From: Aquila chrysaetos chrysaetos
Lineage: Eukaryota; Chordata; Aves; Accipitriformes; Accipitridae
Reading direction: 5' to 3'
Length of the DNA: 64,000 nt
NCBI RefSeq assembly: GCF_900496995.4
Contig: NC_044005.1
Location: 25,859,363 to 25,923,362 of the forward strand
The position numbers and the translations under genes are program-made. The notes beneath the pieces are model-generated. The model was not told the origin of the DNA, made no database searches, and was given only the letters and a program-made list of their open reading frames with translations. This document shows positions 43,060-53,560 of the stretch, piece by piece; position 1 is the first letter of the stretch; every line of letters starts with the position of its first letter.

Positions 43060-43900
43060 TGCTATAATCCAGAAGTACCTCGACAGGCTTGAGAGGTGGG
43101 CCCGTGTGAACCTCCCGAAGTTCAACAAGGCCAAGTGCAAGGTCCTGCACATGGGTCGGGGCAATCCCAAGCACAAATACAGGCTGGGCAATGAGTGGAT
43201 TGAGAGCAGCCCTGTGGAGAAAGACTTGGGCATGTTGGTAGATGAAAAACTGAACATGACCCAGCAATGTGTGTTTGCAGTCCAGAAAGCCAACCGTATC
43301 CTGGGCTGCATCAAAAGAAGCATGACCAGCAGGTCGAGGGAGGTGGTTCTCCCCCTCTACTCTGCTCTCATGAGACCCCACCTGGAGTACTGCATCCAGC
43401 TCTGGGGCCCCCAGCATAAGAAGGACACGGACCTGTTGGAGCAGGTCCAGAGGAGGGCCACAAAGATGATCACAGGGCTGGAGCACCTCTCCTATGAGGA
43501 CAGGCTGAGAGAGTTGGGGTTGTTCAGCCTGGAGAAGAGAAGGCTCCGGGAAGACCTTATAGCAGCCTTCCAGTACCTAAAGGGGGTCTACAAGAAAGCT
43601 GGAGAGGGACTTTTTACAAGGGCATGTAGTGATAGGACAAGGGCTAATGGCTTTAAAATGAAAGACGGTAGATTTAGATTAGATATAAGGAAGAAATTCT
43701 TTACTGTGGGGGTGGTGAGGCACTGGAACATGTTGCCCAGAGAGGCTGTGGATGCCCCATCCCTGGAAGTGTTCAAGGCCAGGTTGGATGGGGCTTTGAG
43801 CAACCTGGTCCAGTGGAAGGTGTCCCTGCCCATGGCAGGGGCGTTGGAACTAGATGATCTTTAAGGTCCCTTCCAGCCCACACCATTCTATGATTCTATA
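43060..43900 (+). mobile_element. CR1 LINE, 5'-truncated, with intact ORF2 C-terminal frame
   Basis: About 840 bp ending in the CR1 terminus ATTCTATGATTCTATA (to about 43900), with no poly(A) tail. It contains the end of the CR1 non-LTR reverse-transcriptase ORF and the short 3' UTR (CCCTTCCAGCC...). The 5' end near 43060 is abrupt, typical of CR1 truncation during target-primed reverse transcription. Flanks are AT-rich. Little decay is visible, so it is younger than the 36.1-kb and 44.6-kb copies. Confidence 0.95.
43106..43864 (+). pseudogene. CR1 ORF2 C-terminal fragment (252 codons, no stop)
   Basis: Open for 252 codons to the native stop. Shows the C-terminal CR1 reverse-transcriptase blocks: [15 protein letters not shown], then [14 protein letters not shown], then [28 protein letters not shown] and [20 protein letters not shown]. 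It lacks the endonuclease and the catalytic palm motif, so it cannot transpose. It is a dead-on-arrival fragment without a promoter. Confidence 0.9.
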
Positions 43901-43965
43901 ACATAGTATTACAGTAATGCAATATAGTATAGTAATATAGTATTGTTAAATTCATTACATACACA
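43901..43965. repeat. AT-rich degenerate ATAGTAATAT stretch
   Basis: Directly follows the CR1 3' end and repeats ATAGTATTA/ATATAGTA-like units several times. It may have expanded from the CR1 terminal repeat or been the AT-rich target. Confidence 0.5.
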
Positions 43966-44642
43966 AATAATGCTTTCATAAACTTATTCTTTTTCCTTTT
44001 GTGGACTCATACATTTTAAGCAGTTTTACTTAACCAACTAGAAACCAGTTTTTAAATGCTTGCTTTCTGCATTTTGAATTGGATTTCATTTTCCACGGAA
44101 ATACAGCTGGACCAAATTTATAATAAATAATGAAGTGATATCTAATAAAGAAATGTGTCACTCACCATTTTCTAATGCAAGAAATATAGACATTAAGAAT
44201 CTAAATAACGTTACACTGTAAACCCACTCACTTAAGCATGGTGCAGCCTCCTGCTCAGTCCTAAGCATCACAACATACTCATCACTGAGAATCAACTTGT
44301 CCTTAGGAAAAGAGCAAAAGTGTACAAACACCAAACAAGGCGCAGATCAAACTTATTCTGAAGTCTACGAAGTTTGGTTTGGTTTTCTGCCATTTTTGCC
44401 ATTATACTTTCCTTCCACATAGTTCTGCCATCCATGACCTCTCCCTGAGAAAAGCAGCCCAAAACCACAAGGAATGGTGCAAGCCCCCAGCCTGTAGCCT
44501 GCAAGCCCTGGGAGCCTCTTACTGGTGTAGAGACCTCCAGACCGCTGCTTGCAGGTTCAGGGGAGCTAGGCAAACCTCCAAACTTCTGGTCATTTCGCTA
44601 ATGCTGCCATGGTGACCGAATTTGTCAGAAGATAGGACAAAT

Positions 44643-44775
44643 AATCACAGAAGTGTTGAGGCTGAAGGGAGATCATCTAGTGCAGCCTTCCTTCTCAAAG
44701 CAGGGTCAGCTACAGGAGGTTGCTCAGGGCCATGTCCAGGCAGGTTTTGAATAGCTCCAAGGATGGAGACTCTGC
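44643..44775 (-). repeat. CR1 fragment, older subfamily, minus orientation
   Basis: Reads as the reverse complement of a CR1 3' end: AATCACAGAAGTGTTGAGGC, then GGAGATCATCTAGTGCAGCC, then CAAAGCAGGGTCA, GGTTGCTCAGGGCCATGTCC and a GGATGGAGACTC block. It differs from the 43-kb copy, so it belongs to another subfamily, and only about 130 bp remains. Confidence 0.75.
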
Positions 44776-44779
44776 TCCA

Positions 44780-47700
44780 AGCCAGAGCCATGCCGAGAAG
44801 ACCATCCCAACCTGCTGTTGCAACCAGGTCCTCCAGCCAGGTATGTCCCAAGTCCCAGGCTACTGGGGGCTGTCCCAGCGCCAGCTGGGATCCTAGCTGC
44901 TCTGGTGCCCTGTGGCCCATAGTCAGCCACTTCCAAGCCTCGCAAGTCACCCCTCAGCTTGCCCGCCCTCACGCAACTTCTCAGCACCTCAGCCTGTGCC
45001 ACTTCCCTGGCGTGTCATCATAGCGTGGGTCATCTTTCTACATGGGTAGCGCAGTAAGGGGACTGCTCCAGCAGGGTCACCTTGGCCTGGCCAACGCAGG
45101 GTCCCCAGGCCTCATCTCAGGGTACCATGGGCTCACATTGGGCTGCAGCTGGGAGCTGCTCCTGAGCTATCCTTCCAAACCTGAGGTTTGCCCTAACTCC
45201 CCCATCTCTACCTTCTCTTCTTCTCCCCTAACCCATCCAACGCAGCACATCAAGGGGCTCATTGTCTCAATCTCCATCAACTCCTGCCCCAGCTGCCTCC
45301 TACCACCAACTCCCAGCTAACAATAAAATGCTCCCTGGTGAAGCAGGGTCAGAGCCCCTTTCTCTCTCTGTTAGGAGCAACTCAAAATTACAATTACATG
45401 ATGACATATTTTTCCACCTCTCACAACCTGCCTTTTAGCACTTGGGGGTGCAGTGGAGCTTGGCTCATTCAGATCCTGCCTTCCTCTCAGCTCATCCACA
45501 ATCTGCAGATGACAAGACACAAGACATCGGTACTCAGGGTAGGGGAATCGGGTCACCCAAAGCTTTCACATACTCCCACTGAACAGGAGCACTGAGCCTC
45601 TCTGCTCTGGCACTCCATTTTAAACACATCTTTATTTGAGATCAAACTATGACAGCATAAAAGCCCCTCCTTGGTCAATATGGTACCCACAGCTTCTCAT
45701 GGGGACTCTGCTAGGAACTGCACAACCGATCTTAGTGTTGAAATGCTTCCATACTGTGGCATTCATGCTCCCCAGAGGCTGGGCAACATTACAGTAATTT
45801 CAATTAGGAAGGCGATTTCTCAGCCAAAGAGGTTTTCTCTGCAGCCCTTAGCATGGCTGCAGCTCTTACGCCAACACAGTCATCCACTAAGAAAGGGCTG
45901 TACCGGGGGACAGGCAAGGCAGGGCAGTGCTGGGGCTTAGGTAACTACCAAGATGAGTCATAAAAAGCAAACCTGGTGAGGAGGTGTGAGATTGAGCGAT
46001 GGCTGAACCACCAGAGAGGTGAGGGTGACACAGGGACCAGGGCAGAGGGCTGGGAGAGGGGAGCCCATGCCCCCTGTCTGGCTACTCCACCCCACCTCCC
46101 CCTGCCTCCGCAGAGAGGTCCTGCGGGACCCGCCGTGCCCAGCCTCACACATTAACCAGCAACAATAGTGGCCTGGGCGATGGGAAGGGCTGTGCACAGC
46201 TACCTGGCCGGGGCTGTCCCATTGTTGCTGTAAAGGAGTGAGCAAACTGCTGCCATTGTCCCCACCTAATAACAAGGTGTGATCACAGCCTAATTACCAG
46301 TCCCAGCTACATTTGAAGCAATAACCTCAAGCCAGCTTTTAAAAGATGTTTAGGCATCTTTAAGTGCAGGTAGATGCCAAGCGGGACCCTCAAAAGCTCT
46401 AAGACCTCTCGTAGTTGAGGGGTCCGATAGCTGGTTAAGGACTGAATGTCATTAAGCCATAGCGGAAGGAAATTGGGACTGGAGCTGCTTCTCCTGAAAT
46501 CAGCTCAACGCCAACCTGGTTTTGCTCTGAGCGCAGTGCATCAGCAATGCAATGTTTTCTTCAAACTTAGGGCTAAATACACAAAACATATTTACAGCAA
46601 TTAAAGTAGGCAAGAAGAGTTGTTTCACCAAACACAGAACTGACAATGGTAGAAGGCTTTGTTGTTTATAAGACTCACGGAGGAGTCAGCATTTGCACAG
46701 CACACTGATGTTTCCCTAAGAGTTTAGGTGACTGATTAGTTTAATATCAATTGAATTCATTTGTGGGTGTTAGGAACGTTTCTCCCTTTCCTTGCTGCTT
46801 TAGGAAAGCTCTCGCAGTCTGTTAAGACAGGAGTATTTCCTGCAAAGAATATTTTAAAGCAGTGACACTCCTCCTTTTACAACTCTGCAGATGTAGGCTC
46901 TGAAGCTGTGCTGAAATCTGCCTTACTTTCCCTTGGGCCAGAAGTCTCTGCATGGAAGGAGGACAGTATTTACCTGCAAGAGCCTACGCACACCCCTGAC
47001 CAGCATGCCCAGCAAGCACTGCTATTTCTGTCCCCATTTGCAGGACTACCTTATGCCTACCATTGTCAGCAGCCACCAAACCAGGGATGAACTAGTTAAC
47101 CTCAGGGTAAGCTTTGAAGAGAAGAGCAGCTACAGAGCGATTCAAGGGTTATCATGAAAAAAAATAAAAGAGCGAAAGGCATTCAGATGGAGTGGCAGGA
47201 GACAGGATGCTGCCATGGGAAGAAGGCAAAGGTTTAAGTTTACAAGGAAGCCGGAAAAGCCCGTATGTGCTATGGAGTCAGAGGCTGCAGGGGTGCCAGC
47301 AGCCTCCCTGCTTTTATTTATTACTTATTTGTTTGCCAATGGCTGTTTGCCAGGCTACTTAAGACAAATCCTTCCTGAAAGAGCTGCTTCTGCTTCCCTC
47401 TCCATCTGCTGCCCAGCCCTGACCACCACTTTGCAGGGTAGCAGGGAAGGCAGCGAGGCCAAGGTTCAGGTCTGGTTTCAGGGCCAGTCCTTCTGCCTTC
47501 TGCTTTTTCCACAATTTCTCCCCTCTCCCATCTGAACAAATACTGCAGACCACTTCAACAGCACCTTTTATCCCAAATGGCACATTTTGCCCTCTCTCTG
47601 CTGCTCAGACAGGCAGCCTGACCTGTCACACAGCACTGTAAAACCCCAACATGGGGCAAAGTGCTTTCTCATACCTTGTTTGCCCACCCAGCTTTCCCCT

Positions 47701-48580
47701 CACCTCCTGCTCCCCCTGAACTCTCTGAAAGGGGAGAAGGCAGGCATGTACATCAGTCCTAGAGATGGTGGCTAAACAGTTAAGAGGAAAAAGATGTTTA
47801 TGCAGAAATAACATCCGCCAGCCAGACAAAGGTCTCTCTCTCTTTCTGCTGGATAACACCCATTCTGTTCAGGAGGTTTCTGAATTGCAAACCCACCGTG
47901 CAGCACTGCTGCTGCTAGAGAGGATTGGGAAGCAAGCGACGGAGAAGGCAGGGCCTTGATCCGTGGAAAAATCTGGACAAAGTCATAAACTGGGGGAGAG
48001 CAGCTTGGCCAGAGCGTTAGATCATCCTGACCCGACAGCCCTTTCAGAGTCATCAGTCTCTCAGAGCTGGAGGGAGAAACGGGGAGAGCTCCCCCCCTCT
48101 CCCCTGCTAGCACGAAGCGTTTCTAACGCCGTCAGGTGTGCCTCCCGGAAGGAGGATTCTGTGGCCAGCATGACGTGGGGACCGAGCACAAGCCATGGCA
48201 TGACACAGCGGTGGGATGACATTTTATCTCGCATCAGAGGACAGCAGCACAGGCCAGCACGCATCTACTGGGAAAGAACACCGAGGGGCTGGGGCTCGCT
48301 CCCTGCTTCTGCCGCTGACTTACTTAGGCACCTCACTGGGCCTCAGCCACCCATCACACGGGTGGAGACAAGCATTAGTTAAAGCCACTTTGGTACGTGG
48401 TCCAGAACGAGGGCAGGAAAAGAGCGTCTGAACAGAGCTAGGTACCCAGAAATCTCCCACAACAACAAACCAAACCCGTCCCTGCATCCCGGACCCGCAG
48501 AGTCGCCCTCGCGAGCCATATATACCCGGGTGCTGCCCAAGGCGGTGCTGGCACACCCGCCCGGGGCGTCGCGCAAGTTG
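44780..48580. other. TMEM63C: Probable TMEM63C intron 1, distal part
   Basis: Unique sequence with no supported exon. It holds an isolated AATAAA at 45321 and a SOX-motif cluster near 46211-46285. AT content is high between 46.3 and 47.2 kb and GC rises towards the island at 48.6 kb. Confidence 0.5.
46211..46285. promoter_or_regulatory. SOX-type motif cluster, candidate enhancer
   Basis: CCATTGTTG, CCATTGTCC and AACAAGG, all matches to the SOX HMG-box core, occur within 65 bp beside a CCTAATTACC homeodomain site. The sequence is not part of a recognisable repeat. Regulatory role is inference from motif density only. Confidence 0.25.
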
Positions 48581-48887
48581 CCGTGAGCATCCCCCCGCGC
48601 CGTCCCAACGCCGGGCCCACCCGGGAGGCGCAGCTCAGCACGGAGGGGCCGGCATTAGCCCCACGCGCGGCGCGGCTTCCTCCCCACCCCAATCACCCGC
48701 CACGGCAGGACGCCCCCCCGCCCCGTCCTGCACCCCGGGAGCCCCCCCGGTCACCCCTCGCTTGAGCCCCCCCGCCCGCCGGGCTCCCCGCCCGCTGCCG
48801 CGGCAGGCGCCGGCCGAGCCCCGCAGCCCGGACCGCGGCTCCCGCCCCGCCGCCGCCTCCCGTGCTGGACTGACCTGCTGGCGGGGG

Positions 48888-48911
48888 GGTCCCGGTCCCG
48901 GTCCCGGTCCC
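48888..48911. repeat. (GGTCCC)4 tandem repeat
   Basis: Four perfect hexamer units inside the CpG island. Confidence 0.9.
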
Positions 48912-48995
48912 GCTCCGCTCCGGGCCCCGCGTCCGCCGCCTCCCCTCCCCGCGACCCCCCCGCGCCGCCCGGCCGCGGGCTGCCCGGCCCCGGTA

Positions 48996-49048
48996 GGGGA
49001 AGGGGAAGGGGAGAGGGAAAGGGAAGGGGCCGGGGCCGGGGCCGGGGC
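48996..49048 (+). other. G-tract array, potential G-quadruplex
   Basis: At least ten runs of three or four G separated by AA, A or CC (GGGGAAGGGG..., then GGGGCC repeated). This satisfies the usual quadruplex pattern many times over on the plus strand, which would be the template strand for TMEM63C. Confidence 0.75.
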
Positions 49049-49240
49049 CGCCGCCGCCGCTCCGCCCCCCCCGCCCGCCCCGCTGCGGCGGAGAGGCCGC
49101 GGTCCCCGGGCTGCTCCCCCCGCCTCACCGATGCTCGGGCGCCGAGGCCTGCGCCGCCGGCCGCAGGGCCGAAAAGCAGCCGGAGCTCCGGGGCCCCGCG
49201 GGGGGAGCCGCCTCCCAGCCCGAAGCGGGGGCGGGCAGCA

Positions 49241-49254
49241 CCCCCCCCCCCCCC
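49241..49254. repeat. Poly(C) run (C14)
   Basis: Fourteen consecutive C residues in the CpG island; assembly length may be uncertain here. Confidence 0.8.
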
Positions 49255-49602
49255 GCGCCGCGCTTCCTACCGTGCGCCCCGCGGCATCCGTGAGGGAGGA
49301 GGCGGGCGGGGGGGGCAGCGGCCGGCGGCTCCGCGGCGGCCCCGGCTCTCGGTACGGGGAGCAGGCGGGGAGCTGCCGGCAGAGCGGCTGGGTGCGGGGT
49401 CTGCGCGTCTCAGGCTATTTCTGGGTCTGAGGCTGTGCCCGCCGCATCAGCCTCCCCGAGCAGCTGCTGCGGCCCTCGGGCTCCTCGGGGCGGCTGCCCG
49501 GGCGTGTGCCACAGCGGCGGTGGGGAACGGGCCTCCGGGGCAGGCAGCCGGCGCGGTGGGGGCACACGGAGGGGTCAGCCCCCCAACACGGCAGCAGGTG
49601 CA

Positions 49603-49672
49603 GGTGGATGGGTGCATTTGCGACCTCAGCAGCAGGGGCGGGTGGATGGGTGCATTTGAGACCTCAGCAGCA
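49603..49672. repeat. 38-bp tandem duplication (two units)
   Basis: Units 49603-49634 and 49641-49672 share GGTGGATGGGTGCATTTG, then one mismatched dinucleotide, then ACCTCAGCAGCA, at a period of 38 bp. It lies just outside the CpG island. Confidence 0.9.
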
Positions 49673-49679
49673 TTTACAA

Positions 49680-52540
49680 AACCTCTCCCCTTGATGCGGC
49701 GTCACTCAGTTGCTTGCAGAGGTGGTACCTAAGAAACTTCCTGGGGATCTTGTTTCTGCAGAGCAGCCGTGCCTTCCTGCCGTCAGGAGTGACCAGCAGG
49801 TGGGACAGGGACCTGAGCCGCCAAGGTGCAAAGGGGCTTTGAGAGCCCGGTTTTCCTTAGGCATCCCACCGTGCTCCCCATCTGTCCAACCCATGAGGAT
49901 GCAGGCAGCGCATGCCGTGCTGGAGAAATGGCCAGCAGCACACCCAGGGGTGCAGTACTGGGTGTCTCGCCCAGCCACCGCCACTCCCAGCCGATGATCA
50001 GGGACACACCTGCAACCAGGGAACAGCCACCAGAATGTGACCGCAGGAGTCCCACTGACATCCTGAGTGCTTCATTGCTACTGCCTCATATGGGGGGCCT
50101 GGGGGTCCCACATCTGTGGCTTCTCCAGATGCTGAGTAAACAGCGTTGCTCTGCAGCATCCTCTGAAGGCTCGTTTGGGCTCAATTCATCTCTTTCAGGC
50201 TGAAGAAGCACAATCCAGCGGCTGGCTAAGCCCCTGACATTTAAAGGACCTTCCAGTCTGACAAGCACAGCTGTGAAAGTCACCAGGAGAAACATCTGGG
50301 AACCAAACCATGTAATGAGCTGCCAGCCAAGAACTTCATACTGCAAGTGGAAATAGGCTGGCACAGCTCACAGTCCATGAGGAACCAGGGAGTGAAAACC
50401 AGGTGTCTCCCATACTGTCTTTCCTTCTTTTTCAGGCTCCCCAAGGCTGAGGTAGCACTCAGCTGATTTCTGCTCTGCTGGAGTATGATGCAGAGCACAG
50501 GTGGGCTACAACACGATGCCTTTTGATAAAACTTTACTATAAATGAGACCTTTATCCCCAGCTGGTGACTTCTAGGAGCTACCATAGCCCAAACAACACA
50601 TGCCTAAAACTTTAGGGAACAGCAGAACAAAAAAAGATTTCCAAATCTCTTTCACTCCCACTTCCTTCAGCCCCAGTAATATGTATGACATGGAGAAGTC
50701 ATGCGGCTTGGCCCCTCACTCCAGACAAGCCAGCGCCAGTCCTACACCATCCCTGAGGCTTGGAGACCTTGACTGCTGCCTTGCAGCAGGTGACACTGCC
50801 TGCCTCAGGAGAGAGCAGGAAGGACTGTGCCAGCTTAGGGCAACATATGCTCTGCAAACGCTGAGCAATGGGGGCTTGTGGGAGAAACAAATCTGTGAGG
50901 ATTTTCTAAAATGCCTTGTGATTGTGATCTGCCACTGGGTCCCCAATATTCGATACCCTACTTCTCAGCAAGTGTAGACTCTGTTTTTCGTAAGCCATGG
51001 CTTCTCTGACCTCCTGAACTGGAAACCAATATGCTCCATCACTTAAACTGGCAAATGCTGCTGGGAAATCTTGACTTCTGAGCAGAGCTGGCAACCTTGC
51101 TCCTGGTGAGCTGCCCCAGTCCCAAAGGAGTGAACACCCGCTCGTCCTCCCTTGGTCCACCAAGACATCAGGGATCACACAAAGCTGGGCAAACCGACCC
51201 CGTGCGTAAGCCATTCTCTGGAGATACTTGTTTCTTCTGACTCTGGCTCAGAGTGTGCCTAGCTGGAATAGACTAGACTAGAGTAGACTAATAAACCAAA
51301 AGGGAACACAGAGGAGTCCAAACAAGGAGAAAAACTCCTTCATTTTCTGTTATGTATTGGGCCTCAGTGGCCATGACTTTGGCTCAAGAGCCTTGCAGGT
51401 ACGGTCTTACAAGGGCTCAGGCATCCCATGGTTTTTAAGTCCCTCCCCGCGCCTGGGACGCACAAGCAGCATGTGGCTCAGCCTTCAGCTCTGCATGCGG
51501 AGGAGCCCGTTATCTCCTTCCCGTGCTGCTTATAACCCTGCAGCAGTGCGGGAGAGATGTGGAGCTGCAGCCAGAGGCAGCAGGAGGATGAGGCACAGGG
51601 AGCTGCTTCGCAGTTGGAGCTGTAGCACTGCATCCTGCTGGCTCTATGATGCTCCCAATTGTAATTCATCTTTTCTGTCACTTACAGCTTTAATATTTAA
51701 GCTGCATTTCTCCAGGCAGGCTCGGGGACTTGAGCTCAGTTTAGCTAGACATATTTCAGGCAAGATGGTGCAACTGTTCCTGAGAACGACGTCTGAAGAA
51801 AAAGACTATTTTGCCCATGTTTAAAAAAAAGGCTGGTGGTTTTTCCTTGGGCAGCTCCAGTGTTTCTGAGCTTCGGAGCCAAACACTGGCAAAGTGTGGC
51901 CTTTAGCTGGGGATGTGCTTTTGAATACCCCCGCGGAGGTGGTGTATGTCCCTGGAAAACTGCAGTTTGCCCAGGCCGGGGGCAGACTTGAAGGTTGCAG
52001 GAATGAAAATACCCTTTAGTCCCGGCTCCCTGCTCCTGGAGCCGACGAGACTGTGTCTGTGCCCCTGGCTGGCAGCCCAGCCTGGCACGGCATGGCGCTT
52101 CCAGGATGTCCCCATGCCGGCTGCTCCCCACCAGGATGGGCCAGCTGGGGTGCAGCAAGCACAGCCTGCAAGCTCTCAGCCAGGGCTTGCCTGTAGGCAA
52201 CCATCGAAGAGAGCCCTGACCTCCCTAGTGCAGGAGTGGGAGCCAGTGTGGGGCTTCACGGGGCCGTGCGGTGCGGGCAGACCTGGACATGGCACCTGGG
52301 AAGCGGGGCTGCAAAAGGGCAAAGGCACAAAATGGCCGGTGCGGGCGTAGCACAGCCCTGGATGCGGCCCCAGACTTTCTTATCTGCAAACTGCTTCCAG
52401 GACAGAATTACTTGGTTCCTTGGAGGATTTTTTCCTCATCGCTACATTATGCTCCTGCTTCAAAAGCAGGAATGAATTTCTTCTCATCGCTGGGACAAGT
52501 GGGGGATTATCCCCCGGGTAGAGATGGAAACTCACACCCG
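49680..52540. other. Intergenic, nothing recognised
   Basis: Unique sequence of mixed composition. A short TAGAC/TAGAG reiteration lies at 51267-51288. Open frames on either strand (for example minus 51214-50906) show no motif I recognise. Confidence 0.5.
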
Positions 52541-53165
52541 AGGAGGTTAAAGTTGCGCTCCCCCGGCGATGCTGGGCGGTTTCCCCTGCGGCTGGCAGGG
52601 CACAGCGCTGCAGTCCTTCTCTGCTAACTTCAGCTCCAGGCGTGGGCCCTCAGCATTTCTTCCAGCTGGACTCCAGGGCACCGAGCGGACACCCGGTAAA
52701 CGAAATCCGGGCAATTTAGTGACAGCGTAAGGGACGTGGCGGTGAAGCACCCCGCCTCGCACAGCCCCGGGGACGGCGGCCGCAGAGAGGCTGCTCCCCA
52801 GGCCAGCATTAGCCGCCTTCTCCCGCGACGTGCCTGCCCTTCCCAGTGCTGCCTGCTTCCTTCCCGAAATACCTCCTGCCTGCCGTAACTAAGGAAACGG
52901 GGCTCCTGCAGGCAGCAGCTTCTCGCAGCGTGCACCGCTGCTGGCTCCCCGGAGCGCAGGGGAGCCGCGGGCACCAGCCCCATCCACAGCCCGGCCAGGG
53001 GCCTCCGGGCTCCCCACAGCCCGCTCCCAGAGCCCAAAGGCAGGGCAGCGCCTTCCCCAGACACCCCCTGAAATCCGAGGCGGAGCCGGCCGCGACAGAC
53101 CCGCACCCCCCTGCGCGGGGGAGGGCTCCGCGCCCTTCACTGGGGTCTGCCCGGGGGGGACCCCC
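52540..53165. promoter_or_regulatory. GC- and CpG-rich block without a gene
   Basis: About 600 bp with raised CpG content but weaker than the 49-kb island. No reading frame with homology is seen. It could be a minor CpG island, an enhancer or an alternative upstream promoter for TMEM63C. Confidence 0.3.
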
Positions 53166-53279
53166 GACCCCAAGCAAGATGCTTCTCCCCACAGGAGACC
53201 ATGGGACTCACGCTTTGCAAAAGGGGAGGCTGGAAGAGCTGCAGCAGAAGCTGAGCTGCCATCACACCAGCCACCTCAA

Positions 53280-53560
53280 TTCCGTTAATTAAAAAAGTTA
53301 ATTTCTTAATTTTCAAGTGCTCACCCTGGGCCTTTGCAGGGGTCTTCGAAGGCAGCTTGCCACTGGGAATAGCAGAGAAACCGAGGCCGCAGCTGCTAAG
53401 CTGGGAAATCGTCTCTCCCCCATGCCGGCTCCCTCGTGGCTTGGTGTCTGCATGCTTGTAATTTCAAATCTGCTTCAAACATCACCCACCACCCAGGCTG
53501 CATGACCGGGCGCTAATCAGTTACATTAAAATATGCTAATTGGCTCTTCCCAATTGCCAG
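53280..53560. promoter_or_regulatory. AT-rich homeodomain/CCAAT block
   Basis: Contains repeated TTAAT cores at 53284-53318 and, at 53531-53560, an ATGCTAAT POU-like site overlapping AATTGG. AATTGG forms a dyad with CCAATT (53538-53555, 6-bp spacer), i.e. two opposed CCAAT boxes. Inferred regulatory candidate only. Confidence 0.25.

Larger units (their letters stand above)
48580..49430. promoter_or_regulatory. TMEM63C: Strong CpG island, candidate TMEM63C promoter
   Basis: Extremely GC- and CpG-rich over more than 800 bp. On the minus strand a good donor (ATCG/GTGAGG, exon end 49129) could close a noncoding first exon to be joined to the acceptor at 27921. The distance (about 21 kb) fits the long first intron of vertebrate TMEM63C. 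The island contains (GGTCCC)4, a long G-run array and a C14 run. Frames across it are low-complexity Arg/Pro/Gly and are not genes. Confidence 0.6.

Noticed and set aside
43034-43486. 150-codon minus-strand frame
   Set aside because: Antisense shadow of the CR1 ORF2 fragment.
48751-49430. 125- and 222-codon frames in the 49-kb CpG island
   Set aside because: Pure Arg/Pro/Gly/Ala low complexity on both strands; island DNA, not coding.
50906-51214. 102-codon minus-strand frame resembling, at first sight, a fragment of an endogenous element
   Set aside because: No catalytic or structural motif could be identified and no LTR or terminal repeat flanks it.
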